A stretch of 64,000 nucleotides of DNA from CAVONB01 sp963697205 (lineage in GTDB: Bacteria > Pseudomonadota > Alphaproteobacteria > Rhizobiales > Hyphomicrobiaceae). The notes under the pieces were generated by a model. It was not told the origin of the DNA and did not search any database. It worked only from the letters and a program-made list of their open reading frames with translations. A program made the translations under genes and the position numbers. The DNA lies in the NCBI GenBank assembly GCA_963697205.1, contig CAVONB010000006.1, positions 466,772 to 530,771 on the forward strand, given 5' to 3'. This document shows positions 1 to 8,342 of this stretch, one piece after another; position 1 is the stretch's first letter, and every line of letters starts with the position of its first letter.

Positions 1-1
1 G

Positions 2-286
2 ACCGTGCCGACCGCCGAGGAGCAGGGCGTCAAGGGTCTCTACCTGTCGTTCTGGCATGCGACCTGGGTGCCCAAGGGCACACCGAAAGACGTGATCGAA
101 AAGCTGAACAAAGCCATCGCTGGCGCGCTCGCCGCGCCAGACGTCTCGGCAAAACTGACGGCGTTGGGGCTCGTCCTGCCCAAGCCCGAGGAACGCTCGC
201 CCGCGTTCCTCGCTGCCCACCACGCGCGCGAGATCGCGCAGTGGTGGCCGGTCGTCAAGGCCGCCAACATCAAGGCGAAGCCGTAG
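2..286 (+). CDS. Bug/TctC-family solute-binding protein, C-terminal part
   Basis: This is the last 94 codons of a periplasmic solute-binding protein of the tripartite tricarboxylate transporter (TctC/Bug) class; the N-terminus lies outside the window. The visible part has the usual family end: a W-x-P-K-G-T-P segment, then a helix with V-I-E-K-L-N, an A-P-D-V motif and a terminal region predicted to pack against the second lobe. Family members bind carboxylates or amides in the periplasm and often act without a cognate permease. The ligand cannot be read from this fragment. The same family occurs again at 20702. Confidence 0.85.
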   Translation, partial: TVPTAEEQGVKGLYLSFWHATWVPKGTPKDVIEKLNKAIAGALAAPDVSAKLTALGLVLPKPEERSPAFLAAHHAREIAQWWPVVKAANIKAKP

Positions 287-323
287 CGGTTGTCGACGCG
301 GCGACCGGTGCCAGCCGGTCGCC

Positions 324-2407
324 TCACGCCTTGCGGATGTGGACGTGGTTGTCGTGGAACGCCGCCCCGCCGAACGGCGCGGACTGGTAGGCGCTGGTCA
401 GCGTGTTGATACCCTCGCCATCCGGGAAATCGTCGTTCGGCGCGATGCACTCCACGATCACGACGCCCTTCTGCACGCCCGCGAACGCAGCGACGTGCAA
501 GCCGATCTCGCCGCGATCGTTGCCCATGCGGATCGCGTCGCCGTCGGCGAGGCCCAGATGCGCCATGTCGTCGGGATGCATCTTCGCCGTCGGCCGCCCC
601 TCGCGCGTCCGGCTCGACGGCATCTCGTTGAACGAGGAATTGAGGTATCCGCGCGCCGGCGACGTCGCGAGGCGGAACGGATGGCGCTCGTCGGCCGCCT
701 CGTTGACGTCCCAGTGGTCGGGCAGCCGCGGCGGCAGGTGCGCGGCGCCGAAGTCGTGCTTGCGTCCGACCGGAGCCAGCGGCCAGTCCGGCTTGAACCG
801 GAACTTGCCGTCCGGGTAGCCGAACCCGTTCAGATAATGCGTCGTCTCGAAATCCGGCTGGCAGTCGATCCACTTTTCCCGCTCCAGCCGCTCCAGCGTG
901 CCCCAGCCCGACGCCTGCAGCGTCGCGTCGATGATCTCGCGCGGCGTCATTCGAAAACCCTGCATGCGTCGCGCCGACCCGGCCGGCCAGCGCCGAGATG
1001 ACGTCGTGGTTGGAGCGGCATTCGCCGGGCGCCTCGACGAGCTTCGGGCCCAGCATGATGTGCTGGTGACCGCCGCCCTGGTAGACGTCGTCGTGCTCCA
1101 GGAACATCGTCGCCGGCAGCACGATGTCGGCCATCTTCGCCGTCGCCGTCATGAACTGCTCGTGCACGCAGGTGAACAGATCCTCGCGCAGGAAACCCGC
1201 CTTCACCACCCGCTGCTCGGGCGCGACCTGCACCGGGTTGGTGTTCTGGATGAACAGCGCCGTCACCGGCGGCCCGCCCGCCAGATCCTTGGGCTCGCCC
1301 GTCAGCACCGCGCCGATCCGCGACTTGTCGAGCACGCGCACACCGGACTTGCGCACGATCGAGGCCCTCGATCAGCGTCTTGTCCCAGTGGAAGATCGCA
1401 CCGTTGGTGTGGAAGGCGCCGCCGCCCTCGTGCTGCCAGGCACCCGTGACCGCCGGGATGCACAACGCCGCATGCATGTTGACCGCGCCGTTGCGCTGGC
1501 GCGCAAAGCCGTAGCCGAGCCGGAAGAACGTCCGCGGTGTCGTGCCGACGAGCCGGGCGAACGCCTCGATCTCGCCGACCGTGAGCCCCGTGATCGCGCT
1601 CGCCCACGCGGGCGTGCGCGGCTTCACGTGCGCCTCGAGCTCACCCGGGCAGTCCGTGTAGCGCGCCATGTAGGCGCGATCGGCATAACCGTCTCGGAAC
1701 AGGACGTGCATCACCGCGCATGCCAGCGCCCCGTCCGTGCCAGGCCTGACGCACAGCGCCATGTCGGCCTGCTCCATCGTGCCGTTCTGGTAGATGTCGA
1801 TCGCGACGATCTTCGCGCCGCGTTCCTTTCGCGCGCGCGTGGCATGCGTCATCACGTTGACCTGCGTGTTGACCGGATTGGTCCCCCAGATGACGACGCA
1901 ATCCGACTTCGCCATCTCGCGCGGGTCCGTGCCCGCGAGCTTGCCCGTGCCGGCCGCGAAACCCGACCACGACAGCGCCGTGCAGATCGTCGCGTACATG
2001 TCGGAGTAGCCCTTCGCATGCCGCAGACGGTTGATGCCGTCGCGCATGACGAGCCCCATCGTGCCGGCGTAGTAGTAGGGCCAGACCGCTTCCGGCCCGT
2101 GCCGGCGCTCCGCTTCGAGCATCGCCTCGGCCGTGCGGTCGAGCGCTTCGTCCCAGGTGATCCGCGTGAACTGCCCCGAGCCTTTCGGGCCGGTCCGCTT
2201 CATCGGATGCGTCAGCCGGTCGGGATGATGGATGCGCTCGGCGTAGTTGGCGACCTTCGCGCAGATCACGCCTGCCGTGTACGTGTTCGCCTTCGCCCCG
2301 CGCACCCGCCCGATGCGATCGCCGCCCGGCAGCTCCACCTCCAGCGCGCACGCCGACGGGCAGTCGTGCGGGCACACGGAGGCGCCTGTCGTTGCATCTG
2401 CGTCCAT
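324..2407 (-). CDS. Molybdopterin oxidoreductase with N-terminal 4Fe-4S motif (two frameshifts)
   Basis: Large Mo-bis-MGD oxidoreductase of the DMSO-reductase superfamily. Near the N-terminus there is a C12-x3-C16-x3-C20-x28-C49 iron-sulfur motif (starting CPHDCPSAC), then a domain with R-I-T-W-D-E-A-L and W-G-T-N-P-V-N motifs that bind the molybdopterin dinucleotides, and a C-terminal MopB-like barrel (P-D-D-M-A-H-L-G, G-D-A-I-R-M). No signal peptide or twin-arginine motif is visible, so it is probably cytoplasmic. The frame is broken twice, by an extra base near 1357 and by an extra base in a homopolymer of four at 954-957. Protein conservation continues on both sides, so I read one gene of about 694 residues. 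The start has a GGAGG site upstream. Substrate unknown. Confidence 0.82.
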
Positions 2408-2588
2408 GTCGTTACCTCCCGCGCGCGGGCACAGCCAGCGAACGCACCGAACCTACCCCATAAGGGCTCCGCGCTAAAGCATGTCGCCTGAGGGCCACGC
2501 CGGACCGGAATCCTTTCGTGTCAAATGGCCTCGACGCAGATCTGCGCTAAACCTGATCGAGATTGACAGGTGCGGGAAGGAGATTGCC

Positions 2589-4046
2589 ATGACCACGGCC
2601 GACGCGGTTTCCGATGCCAGGACGAGCGAGCTGGAGCGGCTCATGAACGAGATCGAGCAGGAGCGCGACGCCGTGCGCAGCCTGCGCGAACGATCCTCCG
2701 GGCCGCATTTCGAATCCGCCACCGCACGCGACGAGTCCCACTTCCAGCTCTACGACCGCACGCGTTACCTCGAGGAGTTGATCGACGAGCTTTTCAAGCT
2801 GATGCGCGGCTGGCACGACCCCGAGCCCGACTGGACGACGAAGGGCACTCTGGAAGGCGCGGGCAGCGGGCTGGCGGTTGTCGTCGGCCACGAGCGGCGT
2901 GCGGCCGGCGCCAATGCGCTGGTCCCGCCCTTTGCCCAGGCGATGCGTGCCGAGTATCACTGGAACCAGGAGCTCGCCGCCATGATCGTGGCGGAGGCCA
3001 AGGCCCGCGCCATCCGCTCTGAGATCTTCTACAGGGATCGAGCGGGCATACCCGGCGCCTACGCCGACGCCGCCGCCTGGAGGCCGGCCGCGACCGTCGA
3101 ACTGCATTTCAACTGCTATAACGGCACCGTCGCGGGTACCGAGACGCTTTACGGCTCCGAGCGGTCACTGGCATGGGCCAGGGCGTTGCAGACCGAGATG
3201 GTCGGCCTCTACCGCCGCACGGGCGCCGGCGATCGCGGCCTCAAGGACCGCAGCAAGGGCGGCCGCGGCCACTACAGCGTCACGCGCATCCATCCCTCGG
3301 CGCTCATCGAGCCCTTCTTCGGCGACCACGCCGACGACGCGGCCATGGCTATGGAAACGAAGTCGGCGCTCGCCAGGGCGATCGTACGCGCCTTCGCGGC
3401 CAACGCCGGTCTTGCCTGGGTCGAAAACCCCCAGGCGCCTTCGGCCCAGCCCACACCCGTCCCCGTGGCTGCCGCGTCCGCCGCGCCACCGATATCGGCT
3501 TCCGCGCCCGCGCCGAGCCCCACGCCTGTCGCAAGCCCCGCTCCGCCGGCCGCCGCCCCACCCCAGCCCGCAACTGCCCGCAAGCCGGCCAACGTGACGG
3601 AGAAGTTCTGGCAACTCACCCACCATTACGGCCGGCGTCAGGTGGAGTTCCCGCACCTGAAAGCCATCACGCTCGCCCAATGGGCGCTCGAAACCGGCTT
3701 CGGCAAGAGCGCGCTGGCCGAGCAGCACCTGAACTTCGCCGGTATGAAATGGCGCAACGTGATGGCGCCCTATGCCACCAAGGTCGCCTACCAGGCCCAC
3801 GACGGCCTCGAGGACTATTGCCGGTTCGACACGTTCGACAAATTCATCGACGGCTTCTGGGCGCGTCTGGACCTGATGGAGCCCTACAAGGGCTGGCGCG
3901 ACAACAGCGCGTCGCCGGAAGCCTTCATCGGCTTCATCGCCGAGATCTGGGCGCCCAACCAGAACTACGCGATGAAGGTGGTCGATCTTTACCGGCGCAT
4001 GCGCGCAGCCGGCTATTTCCCGTTCGATAACGCTGCGACGGCGTAA
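2589..4046 (+). CDS. Bifunctional peptidoglycan hydrolase: amidase_3 plus glucosaminidase
   Basis: Protein of 485 residues with three parts. Residues 1-75 form a charged, coiled-coil-like helix region. Residues 95-275 look like a zinc-dependent N-acetylmuramoyl-L-alanine amidase, with a V-G-H motif (H101), E-L-H-F-N (H173) and the catalytic-type I-E-P-F-F (E241). A Pro/Ala-rich linker (about 283-335) leads to a LytG/FlgJ-like N-acetylglucosaminidase domain (340-480) with the W-A-L-E-T-G-F-G-K-S signature (E368). The start at 2589 follows an AAGGAG site; an upstream in-frame start would add 36 unsupported residues. No signal peptide is visible, which is unusual for an enzyme with a cell-wall substrate. 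Confidence 0.82.
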   Translation: MTTADAVSDARTSELERLMNEIEQERDAVRSLRERSSGPHFESATARDESHFQLYDRTRYLEELIDELFKLMRGWHDPEPDWTTKGTLEGAGSGLAVVVGHERRAAGANALVPPFAQAMRAEYHWNQELAAMIVAEAKARAIRSEIFYRDRAGIPGAYADAAAWRPAATVELHFNCYNGTVAGTETLYGSERSLAWARALQTEMVGLYRRTGAGDRGLKDRSKGGRGHYSVTRIHPSALIEPFFGDHADDAAMAMETKSALARAIVRAFAANAGLAWVENPQAPSAQPTPVPVAAASAAPPISASAPAPSPTPVASPAPPAAAPPQPATARKPANVTEKFWQLTHHYGRRQVEFPHLKAITLAQWALETGFGKSALAEQHLNFAGMKWRNVMAPYATKVAYQAHDGLEDYCRFDTFDKFIDGFWARLDLMEPYKGWRDNSASPEAFIGFIAEIWAPNQNYAMKVVDLYRRMRAAGYFPFDNAATA

Positions 4047-4106
4047 GCGCAGGAGACGACGCCCCGCGCCGAAGCCCCGCGCCTTGCAGTCTGGCGCCGG
4101 CAGGGC

Positions 4107-4613
4107 CTACGGGCTTTCGAGCCGCGCGCGCAGGTCGTCGGCCTGCGCCTTCGGTAGCCGTTTCAGCATCGGCCGTAGCGTCTGCGCGCCGACGATCTTG
4201 CCGCGCCGCATGAACATCCAATCCGACACCTGCGCCTCGGTGAAGGTGACGGCGTCGCCGGCCTTCTTGCCCTTGATGTCGCGCGGCTGGTTCGCGAACC
4301 GGCCGCTGAGGCGGCCGTCCTTCGCCCTTACGACGTCGCCCACCCAGATATGCTCGTTGTGCTTCGGCCCGACGGGAACGGCGACCTTGAGCGCGAACCC
4401 GTCCTCACCCGCCTGCGGCGCACCGTGGCGCGACCAGAACTCCGGCAGCGAAGCACGCGCCGTGGCGATTGCGGCAGTCATTTCCGGATCGCCGCTGGCG
4501 AAGTCGATGATCCCGCCGCGCTGGGCGAAAGCCATCGGCGCAGCCGCCAGCAGGAAGCCAAGCACCATCAGCAGCACGGCGAGCGGGAAGGCGAAGCGGA
4601 TCGGGCGGATCAT
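4107..4613 (-). CDS. DUF2314 domain protein, exported
   Basis: Protein of about 168 residues with an N-terminal hydrophobic signal segment ending in A-x-A near residue 30. It carries a DUF2314 (YegJ-like) domain with the family hallmarks: H-I-W-V-G-D-V near the middle and a V-T-F-T-E-A-Q-V-S-D-W-M-F stretch toward the end. Its function is not established. The start at 4613 is preferred because GGAG lies eight bases upstream; an ATG four codons earlier has no clear site. It converges with the peptidoglycan hydrolase gene on the opposite strand. Confidence 0.75.
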   Translation of the reverse strand: MIRPIRFAFPLAVLLMVLGFLLAAAPMAFAQRGGIIDFASGDPEMTAAIATARASLPEFWSRHGAPQAGEDGFALKVAVPVGPKHNEHIWVGDVVRAKDGRLSGRFANQPRDIKGKKAGDAVTFTEAQVSDWMFMRRGKIVGAQTLRPMLKRLPKAQADDLRARLESP

Positions 4614-4888
4614 GGCAGGCTCCATCGCACGACACGGGCCGCGAGCTTAGTCGCAACGCGCACGGATGAACACCGCGGTCCCGATCCTCGCCCCGTGGCC
4701 GCGTCGCCCTTCGCCTCGTCGGCACGTCACCCCGTCGCGCCACCCCGACCCAGTCCGGGAAAATATGCGCCCCTGTTACGGACGAAACAGCGGCGGGGAG
4801 GGGGTGCGGGTAGGGTCAACTCATCGAACACGGAACTGACACGCCCAACGAGACACCGGCACCGCCCCGAACCCAAGGAGACCAGGCC

Positions 4889-5164
4889 ATGAAATCGATC
4901 TTCGCTCTCGCCGCCATCGCCACCGCGGCGTTCACGTTCTCCGGCACGGCCGACGCTGGCCCCCGCCATAAGCACGTACGCACCTACGTCTACGTCGAGG
5001 TGATCGAGGAGCCCCGCTATATCGTCAAGAAGGTCTACCGCAAGAAGCATCACATTGAGACGCCCGAGGACATCCTCGCCAACAGCCGCGACCCCGCTGG
5101 CAACTACAAGGGCTATCCGAGCTGGGCGCGCGCGGCGCTCGCAGGCGGTGGCCGCCGCTGGTGA
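4889..5164 (+). CDS. Small secreted protein, copy 1 of a paralogous pair
   Basis: A 91-residue protein with a clear signal peptide (cleavage after A-D-A near residue 23), a basic His/Lys/Tyr-rich middle and a conserved C-terminus. The C-terminal block reads E-D-I-L-A-N, D-P-A-G-N-Y and G-Y-P-S-W-A-R-A-A-L, and it recurs almost exactly in the gene at 5414. An AAGGAG site lies nine bases before the start. I do not recognise a named family. The basic mature sequence and export suggest a periplasmic or envelope-associated role. Confidence 0.72.
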   Translation: MKSIFALAAIATAAFTFSGTADAGPRHKHVRTYVYVEVIEEPRYIVKKVYRKKHHIETPEDILANSRDPAGNYKGYPSWARAALAGGGRRW

Positions 5165-5413
5165 CACGATGGTGCCCCGCCGGGCCATAGCGAAGGAGGT
5201 TTGAACGATCGCCCCCATCCGACGCGGTGCCTGCGCCTGACCGCCCACCGGGCGATGGACACCGGCCTGCCGAGCAACCCCCATATGAAGAGGAGCAAAC
5301 CGACGCGATCGGGAGCCAGGGCCACCCCCGCCCTCGGCTCCCTCGCGTTTTTGTGCGTTGCGTTTGGGGGCCGCGAGACTACCTAATAGAAAGATAGCGT
5401 GGAGGTTGCCGTC

Positions 5414-5695
5414 ATGAAGCGTGCCGTATCGACAACTCTGGCCCTGGCGATGGCCCTCGCCATCGGCGCCACGGCGATGGTCACGGCCGGCATGGCTCAC
5501 GAGCCCAAGCCCCGCAAATGGCGCAAGTCCGAAAGCCAGCGCACCTACGTCAAGCCGAAGCCGTCGCGCAAGGTGGAGACGATGGAGGACATCGACGCCA
5601 ACGGATACGACCCCGCCTGCAACTATTGCGGCTTTCCCAGCTGGGCGCGCTCCGCCCTGTCGCCCAAGGACGGCGGTGGCGCTGGTCGCGACTGA
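5414..5695 (+). CDS. Small secreted protein, copy 2 of a paralogous pair
   Basis: A 93-residue protein with a signal peptide (hydrophobic residues 4-28) and a basic mature region. Its C-terminal block (E-D-I-D-A-N, D-P-A-C-N-Y-C-G, F-P-S-W-A-R-S-A-L) matches the product of the gene at 4889. Here the block contains a C-N-Y-C pair, where copy 1 has G-N-Y-K, so the copies differ in possible disulfide or metal-binding capacity. A GGAGG site at 5401-5405 supports the start. The two genes are about 250 bp apart in the same direction, which fits a tandem duplication followed by divergence. Confidence 0.72.
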   Translation: MKRAVSTTLALAMALAIGATAMVTAGMAHEPKPRKWRKSESQRTYVKPKPSRKVETMEDIDANGYDPACNYCGFPSWARSALSPKDGGGAGRD

Positions 5696-5709
5696 GCCGG
5701 TACCGCGCG

Positions 5710-6240
5710 TCAAGCCGTCTCCGGCATCCACGGAATATCCGTGTCCTCCGGCTTGCCGCCCATCTGGGTGATGAGGCAATGCACCTGCCCGCGATGGTGC
5801 GTCTCGTGGTTGAACATGTGCGTCACGAGCGTCCAGTAGGGCAGCGAAAAGACGCGGCCCGTGCCGTGCGTATAGGTGCAGGTTTCGGCCAGCCAGTCCG
5901 CCTTCACGTCGCCCGCCCACGCCATCACGATCTCGTCGAACGCCGCGCGCTGGCGTCGCAATTCCTGCCACGTGATTTCCATGCCGACCGACTCCTTAGG
6001 CGTCTTCGGCCACGCCTGCCCGCCATACTCAAACCACGGTGACGGCCTGCCCGTGAAGCGGCGCATCCAGTTCTGGTCCGACCACAGGATGTGCCACAGC
6101 GTCAGGTGGATCGAGCCCCAGAACGCACCGCGCGCCTCGCGCCGCTGCGCTTCGGTGAGCGTGTCGGCTGCCGCGTAGATGGAGCCGTTCTGCCAGCGAT
6201 TGTAGCGGGCCATCAGTTGAACGTGGTCGGGCGTGATCAT
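5710..6240 (-). CDS. DinB-family protein
   Basis: A 176-residue four-helix DinB/YfiT-type protein. The expected histidines are present: H-I-L-W in the first half and the H-E-T-H-H-R-G-Q motif near the C-terminus, which together form the family's metal site. W-x-x-L-V-T-H-M-F-N-H-E-T-H is characteristic. Members are often thiol-dependent transferases or have unknown roles. I chose the start at 6240 (M-I-T-P-D-H) because the sequence further upstream is not family-like. It is divergent from the TRAP operon that starts at 6473. Confidence 0.85.
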   Translation of the reverse strand: MITPDHVQLMARYNRWQNGSIYAAADTLTEAQRREARGAFWGSIHLTLWHILWSDQNWMRRFTGRPSPWFEYGGQAWPKTPKESVGMEITWQELRRQRAAFDEIVMAWAGDVKADWLAETCTYTHGTGRVFSLPYWTLVTHMFNHETHHRGQVHCLITQMGGKPEDTDIPWMPETA

Positions 6241-6397
6241 GAATGCCTCCGCTTGATCGTCTCGCGTTGTCGCCGGAATGCGTCCGCCACCATAGCCGCC
6301 CCGCTCACAACGCACCGCACAAAAACGGCGCGCTTCATGTGCGCGCGCAGCATGCGCCTTCGACGTTCGTCACGCTTGCGCGCGGGGGCGAATGCAC

Positions 6398-6411
6398 TAA
6401 CGTATACGCTA
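6398..6411. promoter_or_regulatory. Palindromic operator candidate with GTATAC core
   Basis: The 14-bp sequence TAACGTATACGCTA is palindromic in 12 of 14 positions around a GTATAC core. It lies about 60 bp upstream of the dctP start, in the divergent region shared with the DinB gene. GTATAC-centred palindromes are common GntR-family operators, so local control of the TRAP operon is plausible. No regulator gene lies nearby. Confidence 0.4.
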
Positions 6412-6472
6412 GGGCCGCCAAGAGCCCTGGACGATGGTCATGATCAGGCGTCCACCAGGGAGGACATGACAG

Positions 6473-7531
6473 ATGAGTGTCGCCAAGTCTTGGCTTGCAG
6501 CCGCTGGGGCTGCGAGCGTGATGCTGGTCGCGGCCAGCGCCGGATCCGTCGCACAGGACAAAAAAGTTCGCATGCAGATGGCGGGCGCGTTCCCGTCAAC
6601 CACCGGCCTGCTCGGGCCTGCCCAGAAGCACGTCGTCGATCGCATCAAGGCCCTGTCGAACGGAACGATCGACATCCGCTTCTTCGAACCTGGCGCGCTC
6701 GTTCCCGCTAACCAGTACCTCGACGCCGTCGGCAAGGGGTCACTGGACTCGGCCTGGACCGTCTCCGGTTTCTGGACGAGCAAGGACATCGCCTTCGCCA
6801 TGTACGCCTCCGTGCCGTTCGGCCCCGAGGCTGGCGAGTATCTCGCCTGGATGCGTAATGGCGGCGGCGAGAAGATGATGAAGGAGCTGCACGCCAAGTA
6901 CGGCGTCGGCGAAACGCTGATGTGCGGCATCATCGCACCGGAAGCGTCGGGCTGGTTCCGCAAGGAGATCAAGACGCTCGACGACCTGAAGGGGCTCAAG
7001 ATGCGCTTCTTCGGTCTCGGCGCCAACGTCATGCAGAAGCTCGGCGTTTCCACGCAGCTCCTGCAGGCCGGCGAGATCTTCCAGGCACTCCAGCTCGGCA
7101 CCATCGACGCCACCGAGTTCTCGATGCCCGTGATGGACCTGACGCTCGGCTTCCACCAGGTCGCCAAGCACTACTATTTCCCCGGCTGGCACCAGCAGTC
7201 GACCATCAACGAGCTAATCATCTCCAAGGCCAAGTGGGACGAGCTGTCCGCCTGGCAGAAGGAGGTCGTCAAGTCGGCCTGTAACGAGACCATGCTGTGG
7301 CAGCTCGTCGAAGGCGAGGCGATCCAGGGTCCCGCGATTGCCGAGATCAAGAAGAAGGGCGTGACGATCCACACTTGGCCCAAGGAGTTCATCGACGCCT
7401 ACCGGAAGGCCTGGGAAGAGGTCGTCAAGGAGCAGAGCGAGAAGAGCCCCGAGTTCAAGAAGGCCTATGACAGCTATTCCAAGTTCCGCGCCGAGTACGC
7501 CAACTGGAAAGAGGTCGGCTACCTGAAGTAG
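6473..7531 (+). CDS. TRAP transporter solute-binding protein (DctP family)
   Basis: A 352-residue periplasmic binding protein. It has a signal peptide (cleavage near residue 27), then the TRAP fold, with an F-R-K-E-I-K-T-L-D-D-L-K-G-L-K-M-R segment at mid-length. This is the conserved strand whose arginine contacts the ligand carboxylate. The P-V-M-D-L-T-L-G-F and Y-Y-F-P-G-W segments resemble TakP-type 2-oxo acid or mannitol/chloroaromatic binders, but the ligand cannot be fixed. A GGAGG site precedes the ATG. It heads a P-Q-M operon and is separated from dctQ by a strong hairpin (7544-7588). Confidence 0.93.
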   Translation: MSVAKSWLAAAGAASVMLVAASAGSVAQDKKVRMQMAGAFPSTTGLLGPAQKHVVDRIKALSNGTIDIRFFEPGALVPANQYLDAVGKGSLDSAWTVSGFWTSKDIAFAMYASVPFGPEAGEYLAWMRNGGGEKMMKELHAKYGVGETLMCGIIAPEASGWFRKEIKTLDDLKGLKMRFFGLGANVMQKLGVSTQLLQAGEIFQALQLGTIDATEFSMPVMDLTLGFHQVAKHYYFPGWHQQSTINELIISKAKWDELSAWQKEVVKSACNETMLWQLVEGEAIQGPAIAEIKKKGVTIHTWPKEFIDAYRKAWEEVVKEQSEKSPEFKKAYDSYSKFRAEYANWKEVGYLK

Positions 7532-7543
7532 CCCCACGCACCA

Positions 7544-7588
7544 TCGCGCCCGGCAGCCGGCCCCCGACAAGGCCGGAACCGGGCGCGA
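7544..7588 (+). promoter_or_regulatory. Intercistronic hairpin between dctP and dctQ
   Basis: A perfect 10-bp inverted repeat (TCGCGCCCGG at 7544 with CCGGGCGCGA at 7579) encloses a second 6-bp stem (CCGGCC at 7557 with GGCCGG at 7571) and an 8-nt loop. No T-run follows. Hairpins at this position in binding-protein operons usually stabilise the upstream message or attenuate expression of the membrane subunits, giving an excess of binding protein. That role is inferred here from position. Confidence 0.6.
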
Positions 7589-7697
7589 CCCGTTGCGGTG
7601 CGGGCTGAAGCCCCATCGCACGTCAAGGGGAGAGGGGCCGCTCGCAGGAACGGTCGGTTTCCCTGCCATGCCGTTTCGTTGGCACGGCCGTTGGTCG

Positions 7698-8330
7698 ATG
7701 ACCACAAACGCGGCCGGCATGGCGCCGTCAGAACTCACCCCACTCCGTCAGGTGCTCATGCGCGCGCTCCTTTCCATCAGCAATGCGATCAACGCGTTGC
7801 TCCGGGCCTTCGCCAATTTCGGCGGTTGGTTCATGCTCCTCCTGATCCTCGTCATCGTCTTCGACGTGATCACGCGAAAGCTCGGATTCCAGCTTTGGAT
7901 CGGTCCGATCAATTTCGGGTCGACGCGGCTGCAGGAACTCGAATGGCACCTGCACGCGATCATCTTCTGCACGTGGATCGGCTACACCTACGTGCAGAAT
8001 GGCCACGTCCGGATCGATATCCTCACCGGCGGGCTCTCACCGCGCAAGCAAGCCTGGCTCGAGCTCATTGGCTGCATCGTTTTCGCCGCGCCCTACCTCT
8101 ACGTTGCCCTGCCTTACGCCTGGGAGTTCGCCTGGGACAGCTTCGTCCAGAACGAAATGTCGGCCGCGCCCAATGGCCTGCATTGGCGATGGATCGTGAA
8201 GTTCTTTCTGTTCCTCGCCTTTGTGACCGCTGCGCTCTCCGTCGTATCGGTCGCCTTCCGCCGCATCGTGTTCCTGTTCGGTGACGACGACATCGCCCGC
8301 GAGGCGATGCCGCCGGCCGCAGCCCACTGA
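7698..8330 (+). CDS. TRAP transporter small permease (DctQ family)
   Basis: About 210 residues with four predicted membrane segments, including F-G-G-W-F-M-L-L-L-I-L-V-I-V-F-D-V-I-T-R near the start and the DctQ hallmark E-W-H-L-H-A-I-I-F with N-G-H-V-R-I-D-I. It pairs with the large permease 12 bp downstream. The exact start is uncertain: in-frame ATG codons also exist upstream, and I chose 7698 because it gives the usual cytoplasmic N-terminus. Confidence 0.9.
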   Translation: MTTNAAGMAPSELTPLRQVLMRALLSISNAINALLRAFANFGGWFMLLLILVIVFDVITRKLGFQLWIGPINFGSTRLQELEWHLHAIIFCTWIGYTYVQNGHVRIDILTGGLSPRKQAWLELIGCIVFAAPYLYVALPYAWEFAWDSFVQNEMSAAPNGLHWRWIVKFFLFLAFVTAALSVVSVAFRRIVFLFGDDDIAREAMPPAAAH

Positions 8331-8342
8331 GGAGGACACGCC

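Noticed and set aside
40..1356. Long minus-strand open frame of 438 codons
   Set aside because: Only its middle part is the true molybdopterin oxidoreductase frame; the rest is out-of-frame sequence created by the two indels and by overlap with the Bug gene.
5518..6042. Plus-strand frame of 174 codons overlapping the second small secreted gene and the DinB gene
   Set aside because: It runs antisense through the DinB gene, and its composition reflects the opposite strand.
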